This document shows, in pieces, positions 1 to 8,922 of a stretch of 64,000 nt of DNA. The translations under genes and the position numbers were made by a program. This stretch comes from Phycisphaeraceae bacterium (GTDB taxonomy: Bacteria > Planctomycetota > Phycisphaerae > Phycisphaerales > SM1A02): positions 248,001 to 312,000 of the forward strand of contig JAHBWZ010000003.1 in assembly GCA_019636755.1 (NCBI GenBank), in the 5' to 3' direction. Under the pieces are notes generated by a model. The model had not been told where the DNA came from and did no database searches. It worked only from the letters and a program-made list of their open reading frames with translations. Numbering within the stretch: position 1 is the first letter of the stretch; each line of letters starts with the position of its first letter.

Positions 1-707
1 AGCGCGCACGCGTACGTTTCCACGTTGAGCTGGCCGGAGACGGTCAGGAACGCCTCCTTCCCGAAGAAGTCGTTCGAGAAGTCGACACCGCCGGCGGGCG
101 TCCGCGGAATATTCAGCATGTCCAGCGTCGAGACGCGGAACATGGCGCCCGCGCCCTCGCAGTCGCTCGCGGTGATGATCGGCGTGTGGATCCAGCAGAA
201 TCCCCGCTCGTGGAAGTACCGGTGGACCGCCTGGGCGAGGCAGTTGCGGACGCGGGCGATGGCGCCGAAGGTGTTCGTCCGCGGCCGGAGGTGGGCGATC
301 TCCCGGAGATACTCGAACGAATGCCGCTTGGCGGCGACCGGGTACGTCTCCGGATCATCCACCCAGCCGACGACCCGGACCGACGCCGCCTGCACCTCCA
401 CCGACTGCCCCGCGCCCGCGCTCGCCACCACGGTTCCGGTGACGTCGACCGAGCAGCCAGTCGTGAGACGCTGCACGTCCGAGGTGTAGTTCGGCAGGTC
501 CGACGGCGCGACGACCTGCACGGGATCGAAGCACGACCCGTCGTGCACGTGGAGGAAGGAGAGTCCCGCCTTCGAGTCCCGGCGCGTCCGGATCCATCCC
601 TGCACGCGGACGGCTGTTCCCACCGGGATCCGGCCGGCCAGGAGCGCCGTGACCGGGGTCGTCTGCATCGTCGTCGGTGTCGTCGTGTTCATCGGTGTCA
701 TCATCGC
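1..707 (-). CDS. asnS: Asparaginyl-tRNA synthetase, N-terminal 235 residues (runs off the window)
   Basis: This reading frame is open from position 707 to the window edge. It charges tRNA-Asn with asparagine in the cytoplasm. The N-terminal anticodon-binding OB fold is plain: [20 protein letters not shown] followed by [10 protein letters not shown]. The linker [20 protein letters not shown] and the start of the class II catalytic core follow, with motif 2-like residues beyond [19 protein letters not shown] and [13 protein letters not shown]. The C-terminal catalytic part lies outside the window. The start is uncertain: Met codons lie at 707, 704, 695 and further in, and none has a clear ribosome binding site. 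The OB fold begins about 25 codons after the first. A TATACT box about 35 nt upstream (743-748) fits transcription from there. Call confident, start tentative. Confidence 0.93.
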
Positions 708-742
708 CGGCCGCGGCGTTCCATGCCCGGTATCCGGCGCGG

Positions 743-748
743 AGTATA
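743..748 (-). promoter_or_regulatory. -10 box (TATACT) upstream of asnS
   Basis: The minus strand reads GGTATACT here, a good sigma70-type -10 hexamer preceded by GG as at several other genes in this window. No recognisable -35 hexamer lies 16-18 nt upstream. Transcription would begin near 736, giving a leader of about 30 nt before the first asnS start codon. Confidence 0.45.
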
Positions 749-863
749 CCGGTGCGTTGCGCGCCGCCCGACCGCCCTTCCGCCGGCCGGGCAATCGCCG
801 GACCGGCACCCCGTGACCGTCCGCGCGACGCACGGCGTCGCCGGAAGCGCGCGGCCCTGAGCG

Positions 864-2543
864 TCATCCCTCGAGGATCGCCCGGGCGCGGCCGAGCGCC
901 ATCGCGAAGCTCGCACATACGTTCGCCGGACCCAGCCGGAGGGTGAGGCCGGCGGCGCCGATCGCCCGCGCGGGCTGCGGCTGCACGCCGGAGAGGACGA
1001 GGTGGGTCCCCTGGTGCCGGCAGCGTTCGTGGATCTCCGACAGTGCGCGCAGGCCCGTGGCATCGACCACGGGCACGTGCCGCATGCGCAGGATGAGCAC
1101 CTTCGGCGGATGCTCGATCTCGAAGAGCATGTTCTGGAACCGCTCCGCCGCACCGAAGAAGAACGGCCCGTCGATCTCGAAGACCTCCACGCCGTGCGGA
1201 ATCTGGTGGGCGCTCGTCCGGTCCGGGTCATCGCTGCCGTTTCCTTCCCGCAATTCACGGGTGATGAAGCCGGCCTGGGTCGTCACGCTCATGCGGTGCA
1301 TGAACAGGAGCGACGCGAGCACGACGCCCACCTGGATGGCGACGACCAGGTCGACGAAGAGCGTCAGGCCGAAGGTCACCAGCATGACCAGCGCATCGCT
1401 GCGCGGTCCGCGGAACATCCGCGCGAAGAGATGCCAGTCGGCCATCCGCCACGCCACCACCAGGAGGATCGACGCGAGCGCGCACAGCGGGATCTCGCTT
1501 GCCCACCTGCCGGCGAAGAGCACGACCAGCAGCACGAACAGGGCATGCACGATGCCCGCGACCGGGGAGGTCGCGCCGCTGCGGACGTTCGTCCCGGTCC
1601 GCGCGATGGCGCCGGTGGCCGGGATGCCTCCGAAGATGGGCGCGGCCACGTTCGCCACGCCCTGCGCGACCAGTTCCGTGTTCGAGCGGTGCCGGCCGCC
1701 GGTCATGCCGTCCGCGACGACGCACGAGAGCAGCGACTCGATGCCCGCGAGCAGCGCGATCGACACCGCGGGCGAGAAGACCTGCCGGATCGTTTCCAGC
1801 GAGAGGTCGGGCAGCCGGGGCGCCGGCAGCGTGGACGGGATCTCGCCGAAGCGACCGCGGATCGTCTCGACGTCGAGGCCCAGCAGCTTCGCCGCAACGG
1901 TGGCGCCGACCACGACGAGGATCGGACCGGGCAGCTTCGTCGTCACCCGCGGCCAGAGGACGAGGAAGACGACGCCGCCTGCGGTCATGAGCGCGGCGGC
2001 CGGACTCGTCTCACCGATGTTGCGCCACCAGGACGCGACCTGTCCCGGCAGGTGCGCCGATGCCTCCTCGATGACGAGTCCGAGCGACGCGGGCACCTGC
2101 GACGCGAGGATGATGACGGCGATGCCGCTCGTGAAACCGACGATGACCGGATACGGCACGAACTTGATGATGCCGCCGAGCCGGAAGGCGCCCATCAGGA
2201 TCAGCATGAAGCCCGCGAGCATGGTCGCCGTCGCGAGCCCGCTGTAGCCGTGCGTCTGCACGACACCGAAGATGATCACGATGAACGCGCCGGTCGGGCC
2301 GCCGATCTGGAAGCGGCTGCCGCTCAGTCCGGAGATCAGGAACCCCGCGACGATCGCGGTGATGAGCCCCTGCTCCGGACGCACGCCGGAGGCGATCCCG
2401 AAGGCGATCGCCAGTGGAAGCGCCACGATGCCGACGACGATGCCGGCCAGGAGGTCCCGCCGGAGCCGGTCCAGCGAGTACCCGCCGCCGCGGAGGAGTG
2501 TGAGGAGCTGCGGCTCCAGTCGATCGGTGGGAACTCCGGCCAT
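864..2543 (-). CDS. SulP family anion transporter with C-terminal STAS domain
   Basis: A 559-residue inner-membrane transporter of the SulP/SLC26 family, which moves sulfate, bicarbonate or related anions; the substrate cannot be read from sequence. The N-terminus (LLAGIVVGIVALPLAIAFG) is the family signature before about 10-14 hydrophobic segments filling residues 20-430. Residues 450-555 form a cytosolic STAS domain, with the conserved VVDATGLRAL turn near residue 497. The length is normal for the family. The start at 2543 has a GAGGAG-type site about 12 nt upstream. It is monocistronic between asnS and a 462-nt gap. Assignment to family is firm; a bicarbonate or sulfate role would be guesswork. 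Confidence 0.92.
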   Translation of the reverse strand: MAGVPTDRLEPQLLTLLRGGGYSLDRLRRDLLAGIVVGIVALPLAIAFGIASGVRPEQGLITAIVAGFLISGLSGSRFQIGGPTGAFIVIIFGVVQTHGYSGLATATMLAGFMLILMGAFRLGGIIKFVPYPVIVGFTSGIAVIILASQVPASLGLVIEEASAHLPGQVASWWRNIGETSPAAALMTAGGVVFLVLWPRVTTKLPGPILVVVGATVAAKLLGLDVETIRGRFGEIPSTLPAPRLPDLSLETIRQVFSPAVSIALLAGIESLLSCVVADGMTGGRHRSNTELVAQGVANVAAPIFGGIPATGAIARTGTNVRSGATSPVAGIVHALFVLLVVLFAGRWASEIPLCALASILLVVAWRMADWHLFARMFRGPRSDALVMLVTFGLTLFVDLVVAIQVGVVLASLLFMHRMSVTTQAGFITRELREGNGSDDPDRTSAHQIPHGVEVFEIDGPFFFGAAERFQNMLFEIEHPPKVLILRMRHVPVVDATGLRALSEIHERCRHQGTHLVLSGVQPQPARAIGAAGLTLRLGPANVCASFAMALGRARAILEG

Positions 2544-3005
2544 GTGCGGGAGTGCTCCTCAGGTCTCAGCGCGCTCGTCCGGTGACGACGCGCGCGTCGG
2601 ACGCGGTACCGGCGGGTCTGCCGCCGCGCCGCCCAGCCTCGCCCGGACCGCGCACCATGCGCACCCACCGGGGTGCGTCGATCAGGCCGAAGCCGCCGAG
2701 CATACCGCGCACCGCCGTCCGGATCGCGCCTCGCCGCAGCGCGCCCGCGGCCCGGCAGGCGCCGGTCGCACGCGGCGGCATCGCCATCCACCGGGTTCGA
2801 AGGCCGGCCGGCCTCGTCGCTGTCGTCCGCCCGTGTCCGGGCGCGTCCCGGCCCCTCGGCCGCACGCCCCTCCGGTCGCCCGGTCGGCGCCGCCGTTCAT
2901 CGCCGCCAATTTGGCAGCAGACGGTCACGGGCGGGCACCGCGTGTCACGCGCGGAGTCACCGCACCGCCCGACGTGGTCGAATCCAGCCCGGCACGGCAG
3001 TTGCG
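2544..3005. other. 462-nt divergent intergenic region, no gene supported
   Basis: This lies between the leftward SulP gene and the rightward chaperonin operon. Several open frames cross it, but they are arginine- and proline-rich, which is what GC-rich noncoding DNA yields. A short leftward frame starting near 2790 looks slightly more protein-like but has no family resemblance I recognise. No CIRCE element (TTAGCACTC inverted repeat) is visible ahead of groES, and no convincing -35/-10 pair was found. Confidence 0.5.
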
Positions 3006-3539
3006 ATGTGCGGCGTTCCTCGCGCCATGGGCCTGTGCACCGACCAGTTCGACCACCCCGCTTCCGAGGAGCGTCCGGCGGCATCAACCGCCCGCCTGAC
3101 GCTCCTGCTGTCGTATACCGGCGGCGATCCTGCCCGGACGGTCGCCGATGCGGTCGAGCAGGTGGCCATGCTCCTGGCCCCGTTCGGGATTGCGAGCGTC
3201 GTCGCCGGCTCGGGCGAGGAGGCGGCCCAGGTCATTCAGCGCCAGCGGATCCACATCGCCGTCGTGGACTGGGGCATCCCGATGCGCCGCGAGGCGCAGC
3301 CCGGGACCCCGGCCGGCGGGCGCGTCCTCCAGCTTCTCCGCCGTCTCGATCCCGCCCCGCCGGTCGTTCTCGTCCGCCCGCCGCAGCCGGTGGCGCGCGA
3401 CAGCGCCCGCGGCCTCAGCGAGGCGCTGCGCGAGGGCGCCTTCGCGGTCGTCGACCGGCCGGTCCATCCGGAAACTCTGCTCGAAGTCCTGCGCCGGATC
3501 GTCCGGCGCCACTACCGGAATCACTGGCCCGCCGCCTGA
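3006..3539 (+). CDS. Receiver-like (pseudo-response-regulator) protein in the groESL operon
   Basis: A 177-residue protein. From residue 30 to 165 it follows the CheY fold: beta strand LTLLLSY, helix, ASVVAGSGEEAAQVIQ, then IHIAVVDWGIP with Asp88 where the phospho-acceptor sits, then VVLVRP, then AFAVVDRPVHPETLLEVLRR. The usual acidic pair at the end of strand 1 is missing, and the conserved lysine of strand 5 is replaced by arginine (DRPV), so phosphorylation is doubtful. There is no output domain. It ends 32 nt before groES in the same direction and is probably co-transcribed. The start could be 3006 or 3027; the open frame reaches back to 2673, but that part is arginine-rich and unlike coding sequence. 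Role unknown; regulation of the chaperonin operon is only a guess from position. Confidence 0.72.
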   Translation: MCGVPRAMGLCTDQFDHPASEERPAASTARLTLLLSYTGGDPARTVADAVEQVAMLLAPFGIASVVAGSGEEAAQVIQRQRIHIAVVDWGIPMRREAQPGTPAGGRVLQLLRRLDPAPPVVLVRPPQPVARDSARGLSEALREGAFAVVDRPVHPETLLEVLRRIVRRHYRNHWPAA

Positions 3540-3571
3540 CGCGGCGGGCGCATGCAAGGAGATTGAGGTCC

Positions 3572-3862
3572 ATGAAGGTTCGACCCCTCGGCGACAAGAT
3601 CCTCATCAAGCGGGACGAGGCAAAGTCCCGGACCGAGTCCGGCATCTTCCTCCCTGAGACGGCAAAGGACAAGCCGCGCCAGGGCAAGGTCGTGGCAACC
3701 GGCAGCGGTCTGCTGAACCGCGATACCGGCGAGTACATGCCGTTCACGGTGAAGAAGGGCGACACCGTCCTCTTCACCAGCTACTCGGGCACCGAGGTCA
3801 AGATCGACGGTGAGGAGTACCTCATCATGACCGAGGATGACGTCCTGGGCATCGTCGACTGA
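3572..3862 (+). CDS. groES: Co-chaperonin GroES
   Basis: A 96-residue 10-kDa chaperonin that caps the GroEL ring. It starts with MKVRPLGDKILIKRDEA and has the mobile loop (AKSRTESGIFLPETAKDKP, residues 17-35), the GKVVATGSG strand, and the end GEEYLIMTEDDVLGIVD, all canonical. The start has an AAGGAGATTGAGG purine stretch 3-17 nt upstream. It is followed not by groEL but by two small genes, with groEL starting 643 nt later. Full length, no odd residues. Confidence 0.98.
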   Translation: MKVRPLGDKILIKRDEAKSRTESGIFLPETAKDKPRQGKVVATGSGLLNRDTGEYMPFTVKKGDTVLFTSYSGTEVKIDGEEYLIMTEDDVLGIVD

Positions 3863-3961
3863 GCGCGTGACCACACGCGCCGCCGACCGTCACCAGGACA
3901 TGCTCCGACACCAGCGGCCCGATCTTCGCGGCCGCGCCGCCAGGAAAGCGACATACGCCAC

Positions 3962-4186
3962 ATGGAACGAGGCCCCCTCCTCGACATCCTCCGATCGATG
4001 AAGGACACGAACCTTGAACTCGATCTGATCCTGATGGGCGAGGATCATCCGATCCAGATCCGCAACGTGGTCGACGCCGAGCCGCTGCACAGTGCCCACG
4101 GCATCAAGATCACGACGAAGCAGAACTACATCTGGGTCGACGCAAGCCACGTCTCCGCGGCGTGGCAGGCGCGATCGGACATCTGA
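3962..4186 (+). CDS. Small unknown protein between groES and groEL (74 aa)
   Basis: A 74-residue protein I do not recognise. It is mixed in composition, acidic-leaning and not arginine-rich, so it looks like a real gene: MERGPLLDILRSMKDTNLEL, then a probable small beta-barrel with HPIQIRNVVDAEPLH and ending NYIWVDASHVSAAWQ. AGGAAAG stands about 12 nt before the ATG. Together with the next gene it resembles a pair of short beta-rich proteins: both contain a strand-turn-strand stretch ending in a W-x-(D/E) element (IWVDASH here, AWIEIGP there), so they may be distant paralogues. It sits inside the chaperonin operon. Function unknown. Confidence 0.68.
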   Translation: MERGPLLDILRSMKDTNLELDLILMGEDHPIQIRNVVDAEPLHSAHGIKITTKQNYIWVDASHVSAAWQARSDI

Positions 4187-4220
4187 ACGGACGAGTGACC
4201 GGAAGAAGGTATCTGGATCC

Positions 4221-4457
4221 ATGGCCATCTCATCCGAACAGCTCCGCGCCGCCCTTCACGACCTCAACGGTCAGCGGGACGTCCGCGTCCAGTTCGACCA
4301 TGCCGATTCCTGCATCATCCCGAAGGCGCTCGTCGTGCCGCTCGAGGAGGATCGTCTGCTCAAGCTGACCGACGGCGCACGCGAGTACCTGATCGACGTG
4401 CAGCGGGTCGCATGGATCGAGATCGGCCCCGCGCTGGGAAGCGGCCTTCGGGCCTGA
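4221..4457 (+). CDS. Small unknown protein directly upstream of groEL (78 aa)
   Basis: A 78-residue protein of unknown function, MAISSEQLRAALHDLNGQRD then VRVQFDHADSCIIPKALVVP, a DGAREYLIDVQRVAWIEIGP strand pair and a short tail. The open frame extends upstream to 4092, but the part before 4221 overlaps the previous gene and is arginine/serine-rich, so ATG 4221 is chosen. AGAAGG lies 12 nt upstream. It lies 34 nt after the previous small gene and 48 nt before groEL. Its beta-rich look and its W-x-E element recall the 74-residue neighbour. A link to chaperonin function is only positional. Confidence 0.7.
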   Translation: MAISSEQLRAALHDLNGQRDVRVQFDHADSCIIPKALVVPLEEDRLLKLTDGAREYLIDVQRVAWIEIGPALGSGLRA

Positions 4458-4505
4458 CCCGGCACCCACAGAGAACACCAACGGCCAGAACACCAGGAGT
4501 ACATC

Positions 4506-6140
4506 ATGGCTGCCAAGCAGATTGCCTACGACGTTGATGCCCGCGAGCGGATGCTCCGCGGCATCCAGAAGCTCGCCAAGGCGGTGAAGACGACGCTCGG
4601 TCCCTCCGGACGCGTCGTCATCCTCGAGAAGTCATTCGGTTCGCCCACCGTCACCAAGGACGGCGTCACCGTCGCGAAGGAGATCGAACTCGACGATCCC
4701 TACGAGAACATGGGCGCCCAGATGGTGAAGGAAGTCGCCCAGAAGTCGTCCAAGGATGCCGGTGACGGCACGACGACCGCGACCGTCTACGCGGAAGCGA
4801 TCTTCACCGAGGGACTGAAGAACATCACCGCCGGCGCGCATGCCCACGAGGTCAAGCGCGGCATCGACGCTGCCGTCGACGCGATCGTCGCCGAACTGAA
4901 GAAGATGTCGAAGCCCGTCAGGAGCTCGACGGAGATCGCCCAGGTCGGCATGTGCGCGGCCAACCAGGATCGTCGCATCGGCGAGATCATCGCCGAGGCG
5001 ATGGACAAGGTCGGCAAGGACGGCGTCATCACGGTCGAGGAGGGCAAGAGCCTGGACACGACCGTCGAACTCGTCGAGGGCATGCAGTTCGACAAGGGCT
5101 ACCTGAGCCCCCACTTCGTCACGAATCCCGCGCAGATGGAGTGCGTGCTCGAGGACTGCTACGTGCTTGTCCACGAGAAGAAGCTCTCCTCCGCCAAGGA
5201 CCTGCTTCCGATTCTCGGGAAGGTCGCCGAGAGCGGCCGGAGCCTGCTGATCGTCGCCGAGGACATCGAGGGTGAGTCTCTCGCCACGCTCGTCGTCAAC
5301 AAGCTCCGCGGCGTGCTCAAGGTGGCCGCCGTGAAGGCGCCCGGCTTCGGCGATCGCCGCAAGGAGATGCTCGGCGACATCGCGACCCTCACCGGCGGCA
5401 CGGCGATCATGGAGGAACTGGGGATCGACCTCGAGTCGATCGGCCTCAACGATCTCGGCCGCGCGAAGAAGATCACCATCGACAAGGACAGCACCACCAT
5501 CGTCGAGGGTGCCGGGAAGACGAAGGACATCCAGGGCCGGATCGAGCAGATCAAGTCCCAGATCGAGAACACCTCCAGCGACTACGACCGCGAGAAGCTC
5601 CAGGAGCGACTGGCGAAGCTGGCGGGCGGCGTGGCCCAGATCAACGTCGGCGCCGCGACCGAGGTCGAGATGAAGGAGAAGAAGGCCCGCGTCGAGGATG
5701 CGCTGCACGCGTGCCGCGCCGCGGTCGAGGAGGGCGTCCTGCCCGGCGGCGGCGTCGCCGTGCTCCGGGCGAGGAACGTGCTCGACGGGCTGCGGAAGAA
5801 GTCGAAGGGCGATGAGCAGGTGGGCGTGGACATCGTGCACCGCGCGCTCGCGGCGCCGCTGCGCCAGATCGCGACGAACTGCGGCCTCGAGGGATCGATC
5901 GTCGCCTCGAAGGTGGAGGAGGCGAAGGACACGAACTTCGGCTTCAACGCCGTCTCGCATGCCTACGAGGATCTCGTCAAGGCCGGCGTGATCGTGCCGA
6001 CCAAGGTGGAGCGCATCGCCCTTCAGAACGCGGCATCCATCTCCGGACTGCTCCTGACCACCGACTGCGCGATCACGGAGATCAAGGAGAAGAAGGAGAA
6101 GGCGCCGGCGGGCGGCGGCATGGAGGACTACGACTACTGA
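4506..6140 (+). CDS. groEL: Chaperonin GroEL (60 kDa)
   Basis: A 544-residue ATP-driven folding chaperonin, full length. The equatorial ATP site is intact ([13 protein letters not shown], residues 32-44; DGTTTATV near 87; PGGGVAVL near 413), and the apical and hinge segments are canonical ([17 protein letters not shown] near 276). The C-terminal tail is short and ends [12 protein letters not shown], so it has a single GGGM rather than the repeated GGM tail of E. coli GroEL. Genomes of this group often carry several groEL copies, so this may be one of more than one paralogue. It is the last gene of the operon and is followed at once by a strong terminator. Confidence 0.98.
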   Translation: MAAKQIAYDVDARERMLRGIQKLAKAVKTTLGPSGRVVILEKSFGSPTVTKDGVTVAKEIELDDPYENMGAQMVKEVAQKSSKDAGDGTTTATVYAEAIFTEGLKNITAGAHAHEVKRGIDAAVDAIVAELKKMSKPVRSSTEIAQVGMCAANQDRRIGEIIAEAMDKVGKDGVITVEEGKSLDTTVELVEGMQFDKGYLSPHFVTNPAQMECVLEDCYVLVHEKKLSSAKDLLPILGKVAESGRSLLIVAEDIEGESLATLVVNKLRGVLKVAAVKAPGFGDRRKEMLGDIATLTGGTAIMEELGIDLESIGLNDLGRAKKITIDKDSTTIVEGAGKTKDIQGRIEQIKSQIENTSSDYDREKLQERLAKLAGGVAQINVGAATEVEMKEKKARVEDALHACRAAVEEGVLPGGGVAVLRARNVLDGLRKKSKGDEQVGVDIVHRALAAPLRQIATNCGLEGSIVASKVEEAKDTNFGFNAVSHAYEDLVKAGVIVPTKVERIALQNAASISGLLLTTDCAITEIKEKKEKAPAGGGMEDYDY

Positions 6141-6180
6141 ACCGCCGGCCCGGTCGACCGACCGGTCCGATGACATCCCG

Positions 6181-6200
6181 ATGCCTGATCATGCCTGATC
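6181..6200 (+). repeat. Tandem 10-bp repeat (ATGCCTGATC x2)
   Basis: Two perfect copies of ATGCCTGATC, with ATGCC starting a third, lie between the groEL stop codon and its terminator. TGATCA within it is palindromic. Probably replication slippage; no function inferred. Confidence 0.6.
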
Positions 6201-6203
6201 ATG

Positions 6204-6244
6204 CCGCGGGCCGGACGACCGATCGTCCGGCCCGCGGTCTGTTT
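6204..6244 (+). terminator. Rho-independent terminator after groEL
   Basis: A perfect 15-bp stem (arm CCGCGGGCCGGACGA at 6204-6218, its exact complement at 6223-6237) closes a CCGA tetraloop and is followed by TCTGTTT. This ends the chaperonin operon 63 nt after the groEL stop. Confidence 0.9.
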
Positions 6245-6299
6245 CCGGCAGTCCCCGCGTATGCCGGGGCCGGCCACCGGAGCCGCCGCATCGCGCCGG

Positions 6300-6305
6300 T
6301 ATACT
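6300..6305 (+). promoter_or_regulatory. -10 box (TATACT) of a probable leaderless transcript
   Basis: GGTATACT ends 8 nt before the ATG of the oxidoreductase gene at 6314. With a normal -10 to start-site distance the mRNA would begin within about 2 nt of the start codon, and there is no Shine-Dalgarno sequence. No good -35 is seen. Confidence 0.65.
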
Positions 6306-6313
6306 CGCCGCCC

Positions 6314-7534
6314 ATGCTCGATGGGCGGGTGGATGACGCGAGGCTCCGGGTGGCCATGATCGGCGGCGGCCGCGGCGCGTTCATCGGCGCCGTCCACCGG
6401 GCCGCGATGCGCCTCGCGGGCGGCTTCCACCTGTGCGCGGGCGCGCTCTCGTCGGATCCGCAGCGGGCGGTCGCCGGCGCCGCGGATGTCGGCATTCCGC
6501 GCGGACGCGCGTCCGGGGACTGGCGATCACTCCTGGCCTCGGAATCGGCGCGGCCGGCCGACGACCGGGCGCGGCTCGTCGTCATCGTCACGCCCAATCA
6601 TCTCCACCACGCACCCGCCGACGCCGCGCTCCGCGCCGGCTTCGACGTCGTGGTGGACAAGCCGCTCGCGACCACGAGCACCGACGCCCTCGACCTTGCC
6701 CGGCGCGCCTGCGCGACCGGGCGTCTCCTCGCGGTCACGTACAACTACACCGGATACCCGATGATCCGCGCGGCCCGGACCCTGGTCCGGGACGGCGCCC
6801 TCGGCACGATCCGCAAGGTGCTCGTCGAGTATCACCAGGGGTGGCTCTCCCGACCCGTCGAGCAGGACGGCCAGAAGCAGGCGGCATGGCGCACGGATCC
6901 GGCGCAGGCGGGCGTCGGCGGCGCGATCGGCGACATCGGGTCACACGCGGAAAACCTGGTCGGGTTCGTGACGGGACTGGAGATCGCTTCGCTCTCGGCG
7001 ATGACGCGCGCCTTCGTCCCCGGTCGCCGACTCGATGACGACGCGAACGTCTTCCTGCGCTTCCACGGCGGCGCGGGCGGCGTCCTGATCGCCTCTCAGA
7101 TCTGCACGGGCCAGCGCAATGACCTGGTCCTGCGCCTCTGGGGGACGAAAGGCGGCCTGGAGTGGCGGCATGACGCGCCGGAGACGCTGATCCTGCGGCG
7201 CGAAGGCGGCTCGGAGGAACACCTGCACCGGGCCGATCCGGCGCTGCCGTCGGAGGCCGCGCACGCGTCGTCTCTCCCGGCCGGACACCCCGAGGGGTTC
7301 CTGGACGCGTTCGCGAATCTCTACCGCGGGATCGCGCGCACGCTGCGCGGCGGACACGATCCGCTGCTCCCCGGCGGCGTCGACGGTGCGAAGGGCGTCC
7401 GGTTCATCGAGTGCGTCGCCGCCAGCGCCGCGCGCGACGGCGCCTGGACCGAGGTGCCGCCCGTCCCTCACGACCTGTCACCCGGTCCGTCACGTGACCT
7501 TCAGACCGGATCCGCACCCGGAGTCACCCGATGA
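6314..7534 (+). CDS. Gfo/Idh/MocA family NAD(P)-dependent oxidoreductase
   Basis: A 406-residue cytosolic dehydrogenase of the glucose-fructose oxidoreductase / inositol dehydrogenase family. The Rossmann motif is RVAMIGGGRGAFIGAVHRAA (residues 12-31), then LVVIVTPNHLHHAPADAALR, then VVVDKPLATT with the catalytic-region lysine of the E/D-K-P motif, then NYTGYPMIRAAR. The C-terminal alpha/beta domain includes GGAIGDIGSHAENL with the conserved D-x-x-x-H pair. The precise sugar or polyol substrate is not readable. It overlaps the MFS transporter gene by 4 nt (ATGA), so uptake and oxidation of one substrate is a reasonable inference. The start is fixed by the -10 box immediately upstream. Confidence 0.9.
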   Translation: MLDGRVDDARLRVAMIGGGRGAFIGAVHRAAMRLAGGFHLCAGALSSDPQRAVAGAADVGIPRGRASGDWRSLLASESARPADDRARLVVIVTPNHLHHAPADAALRAGFDVVVDKPLATTSTDALDLARRACATGRLLAVTYNYTGYPMIRAARTLVRDGALGTIRKVLVEYHQGWLSRPVEQDGQKQAAWRTDPAQAGVGGAIGDIGSHAENLVGFVTGLEIASLSAMTRAFVPGRRLDDDANVFLRFHGGAGGVLIASQICTGQRNDLVLRLWGTKGGLEWRHDAPETLILRREGGSEEHLHRADPALPSEAAHASSLPAGHPEGFLDAFANLYRGIARTLRGGHDPLLPGGVDGAKGVRFIECVAASAARDGAWTEVPPVPHDLSPGPSRDLQTGSAPGVTR

Positions 7535-8922
7535 GCATGTACGCCGCCCCCGGCATGGACCGATCCGCCGCGACCATTCCGCCGTCGCTGACCTGGCGGC
7601 TGTCGCTCATGATGTTCCTCCAGTACGCGATCTGGGGCGCGTGGCTGCCGATCCTCTTCCCGTTCCTGCTGGGACATCGCGGGTTCTCGATGGCGCAGAC
7701 AGGCGGCATCTTCGCCGCCGGCGCCGCGGGCGCGATCCTCGGGCCGTTCATCGCCGGGCAGATCGCCGACCGCCACTTCGCGACGCAGAAGTTCCTCGCC
7801 GCGAGCCACTTCGCCGGTGCGATCCTCGTCTGGTTCCTCGCCACGATCGACCAGTACACGCCCTTCCTGGTGGTGTCGGTGTTCTACGGCATCATCTACG
7901 CGCCGACGCTCGCGCTGACGAACTCCCTGGCATTCCACCACCTCACCGACCGCGACCGGCAGTTCGGCCCGATCCGGCTCTGGGGCACGATCGGATGGAT
8001 CGCCGTCGGGATCGCGGTGGGTCAGTGGCTGCTGCACGCCCACTCCCCGGCGGCCGCGGAAGGCGAGGCGCTGACGGCCGCGTGGAACGCCGGTCGCGCG
8101 GACGCGTTCCGACTCTCGGCCGTCCTGGGCGTGATCATGGCCGTCTACTGCATGACGCTGCCGCATACGCCGCCGGCAGCGGACGCCGCGCAGCGGAACG
8201 CCACGCTGGAGGCGCTCGGCGAGATCCGTCGCCGTCCGCTCATCATCCTCTTCCTGCTGGCCATTCCGGTCAGCATGATCCACCAGTTCTACTTCGTCTA
8301 CACCTCCGACTTCCTCTCCGGCCTGCAGGCCGGGAGCGCCCGCGCCGACGCCTTCGCCGACGCCATCGGGCGCATCCTCGGCGTCGGCGGCGGCGGGCTC
8401 ATGACGATCGGGCAGATGTCCGAGATCGCCGTCCTGGCGCTCATCCCCATCCTGGCGAAGCACCTCTCGCGCAAGCAGCTGCTGGCGGTCGGACTGGCGG
8501 CGTATGCACTCCGCATGGCGATCTTCGCCTTCGTTCCGTCGATCGGCCCGGTCCTGCTGGGCGTGGCGCTGCACGGGTTCTGCTTCGGCTGCTTCATCTT
8601 CGTGGCGTTCATGGTGGTCGACGAGGAGACCACGCCGGACGTCCGCGCCACCGCGCAGAACCTCTTCAACATGGTCATCGTCGGCATCGGCATCGCGATC
8701 GGCTCCATGGTGGCGACGCGCATCGGCGCCTGGGCGACCGTCCCCCGCCTGGACGACGCGGGCGCTCCCATCCTGGGCGAGAACGGCGCGGTGCAGACGA
8801 CGCTCGACTATGTCCGGCTCTTCTCGTTCCCGATGTGGGCATCGATCGCGTGCCTGGTGCTGCTCGGGCTGTTCTATCCGGGCGGGAAGCGCGACCCGGG
8901 AGCGCCGGCGCCGCAGCGCTGA
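7531..8922 (+). CDS. MFS transporter, nucleoside/sugar:H+ symporter-like
   Basis: A 463-residue inner-membrane carrier with about 12 hydrophobic segments. The N-terminal signature MMFLQYAIWGAWLPILFPFL and later FGPIRLWGTIGWIAVGIAVG match the nucleoside:H+ symporter (NHS, NupG-like) branch of the major facilitator superfamily, which planctomycetes often place beside Gfo/Idh/MocA oxidoreductases. A cytosolic loop lies near residue 220 between the two halves (RNATLEALGEIRRRPLIILF). It is translationally coupled to the oxidoreductase by ATGA. The substrate is unknown: nucleoside or a sugar derivative. Confidence 0.87.
   Translation: MSMYAAPGMDRSAATIPPSLTWRLSLMMFLQYAIWGAWLPILFPFLLGHRGFSMAQTGGIFAAGAAGAILGPFIAGQIADRHFATQKFLAASHFAGAILVWFLATIDQYTPFLVVSVFYGIIYAPTLALTNSLAFHHLTDRDRQFGPIRLWGTIGWIAVGIAVGQWLLHAHSPAAAEGEALTAAWNAGRADAFRLSAVLGVIMAVYCMTLPHTPPAADAAQRNATLEALGEIRRRPLIILFLLAIPVSMIHQFYFVYTSDFLSGLQAGSARADAFADAIGRILGVGGGGLMTIGQMSEIAVLALIPILAKHLSRKQLLAVGLAAYALRMAIFAFVPSIGPVLLGVALHGFCFGCFIFVAFMVVDEETTPDVRATAQNLFNMVIVGIGIAIGSMVATRIGAWATVPRLDDAGAPILGENGAVQTTLDYVRLFSFPMWASIACLVLLGLFYPGGKRDPGAPAPQR

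Noticed and set aside
2566-2790. Possible small leftward gene ahead of SulP
   Set aside because: Only a short part (RTAVRGMLGGFGLIDAPRWV) looks protein-like; there is no ribosome binding site, no family resemblance and the tail is arginine/glycine-rich.
2880-3571. CIRCE/HrcA operator ahead of groES
   Set aside because: Searched by eye for TTAGCACTC with a 9-nt spaced inverted copy; nothing close is present.
6181-6200. Tandem 10-bp repeat as part of a CRISPR or satellite array
   Set aside because: Only two and a half copies with no spacers; more likely slippage.
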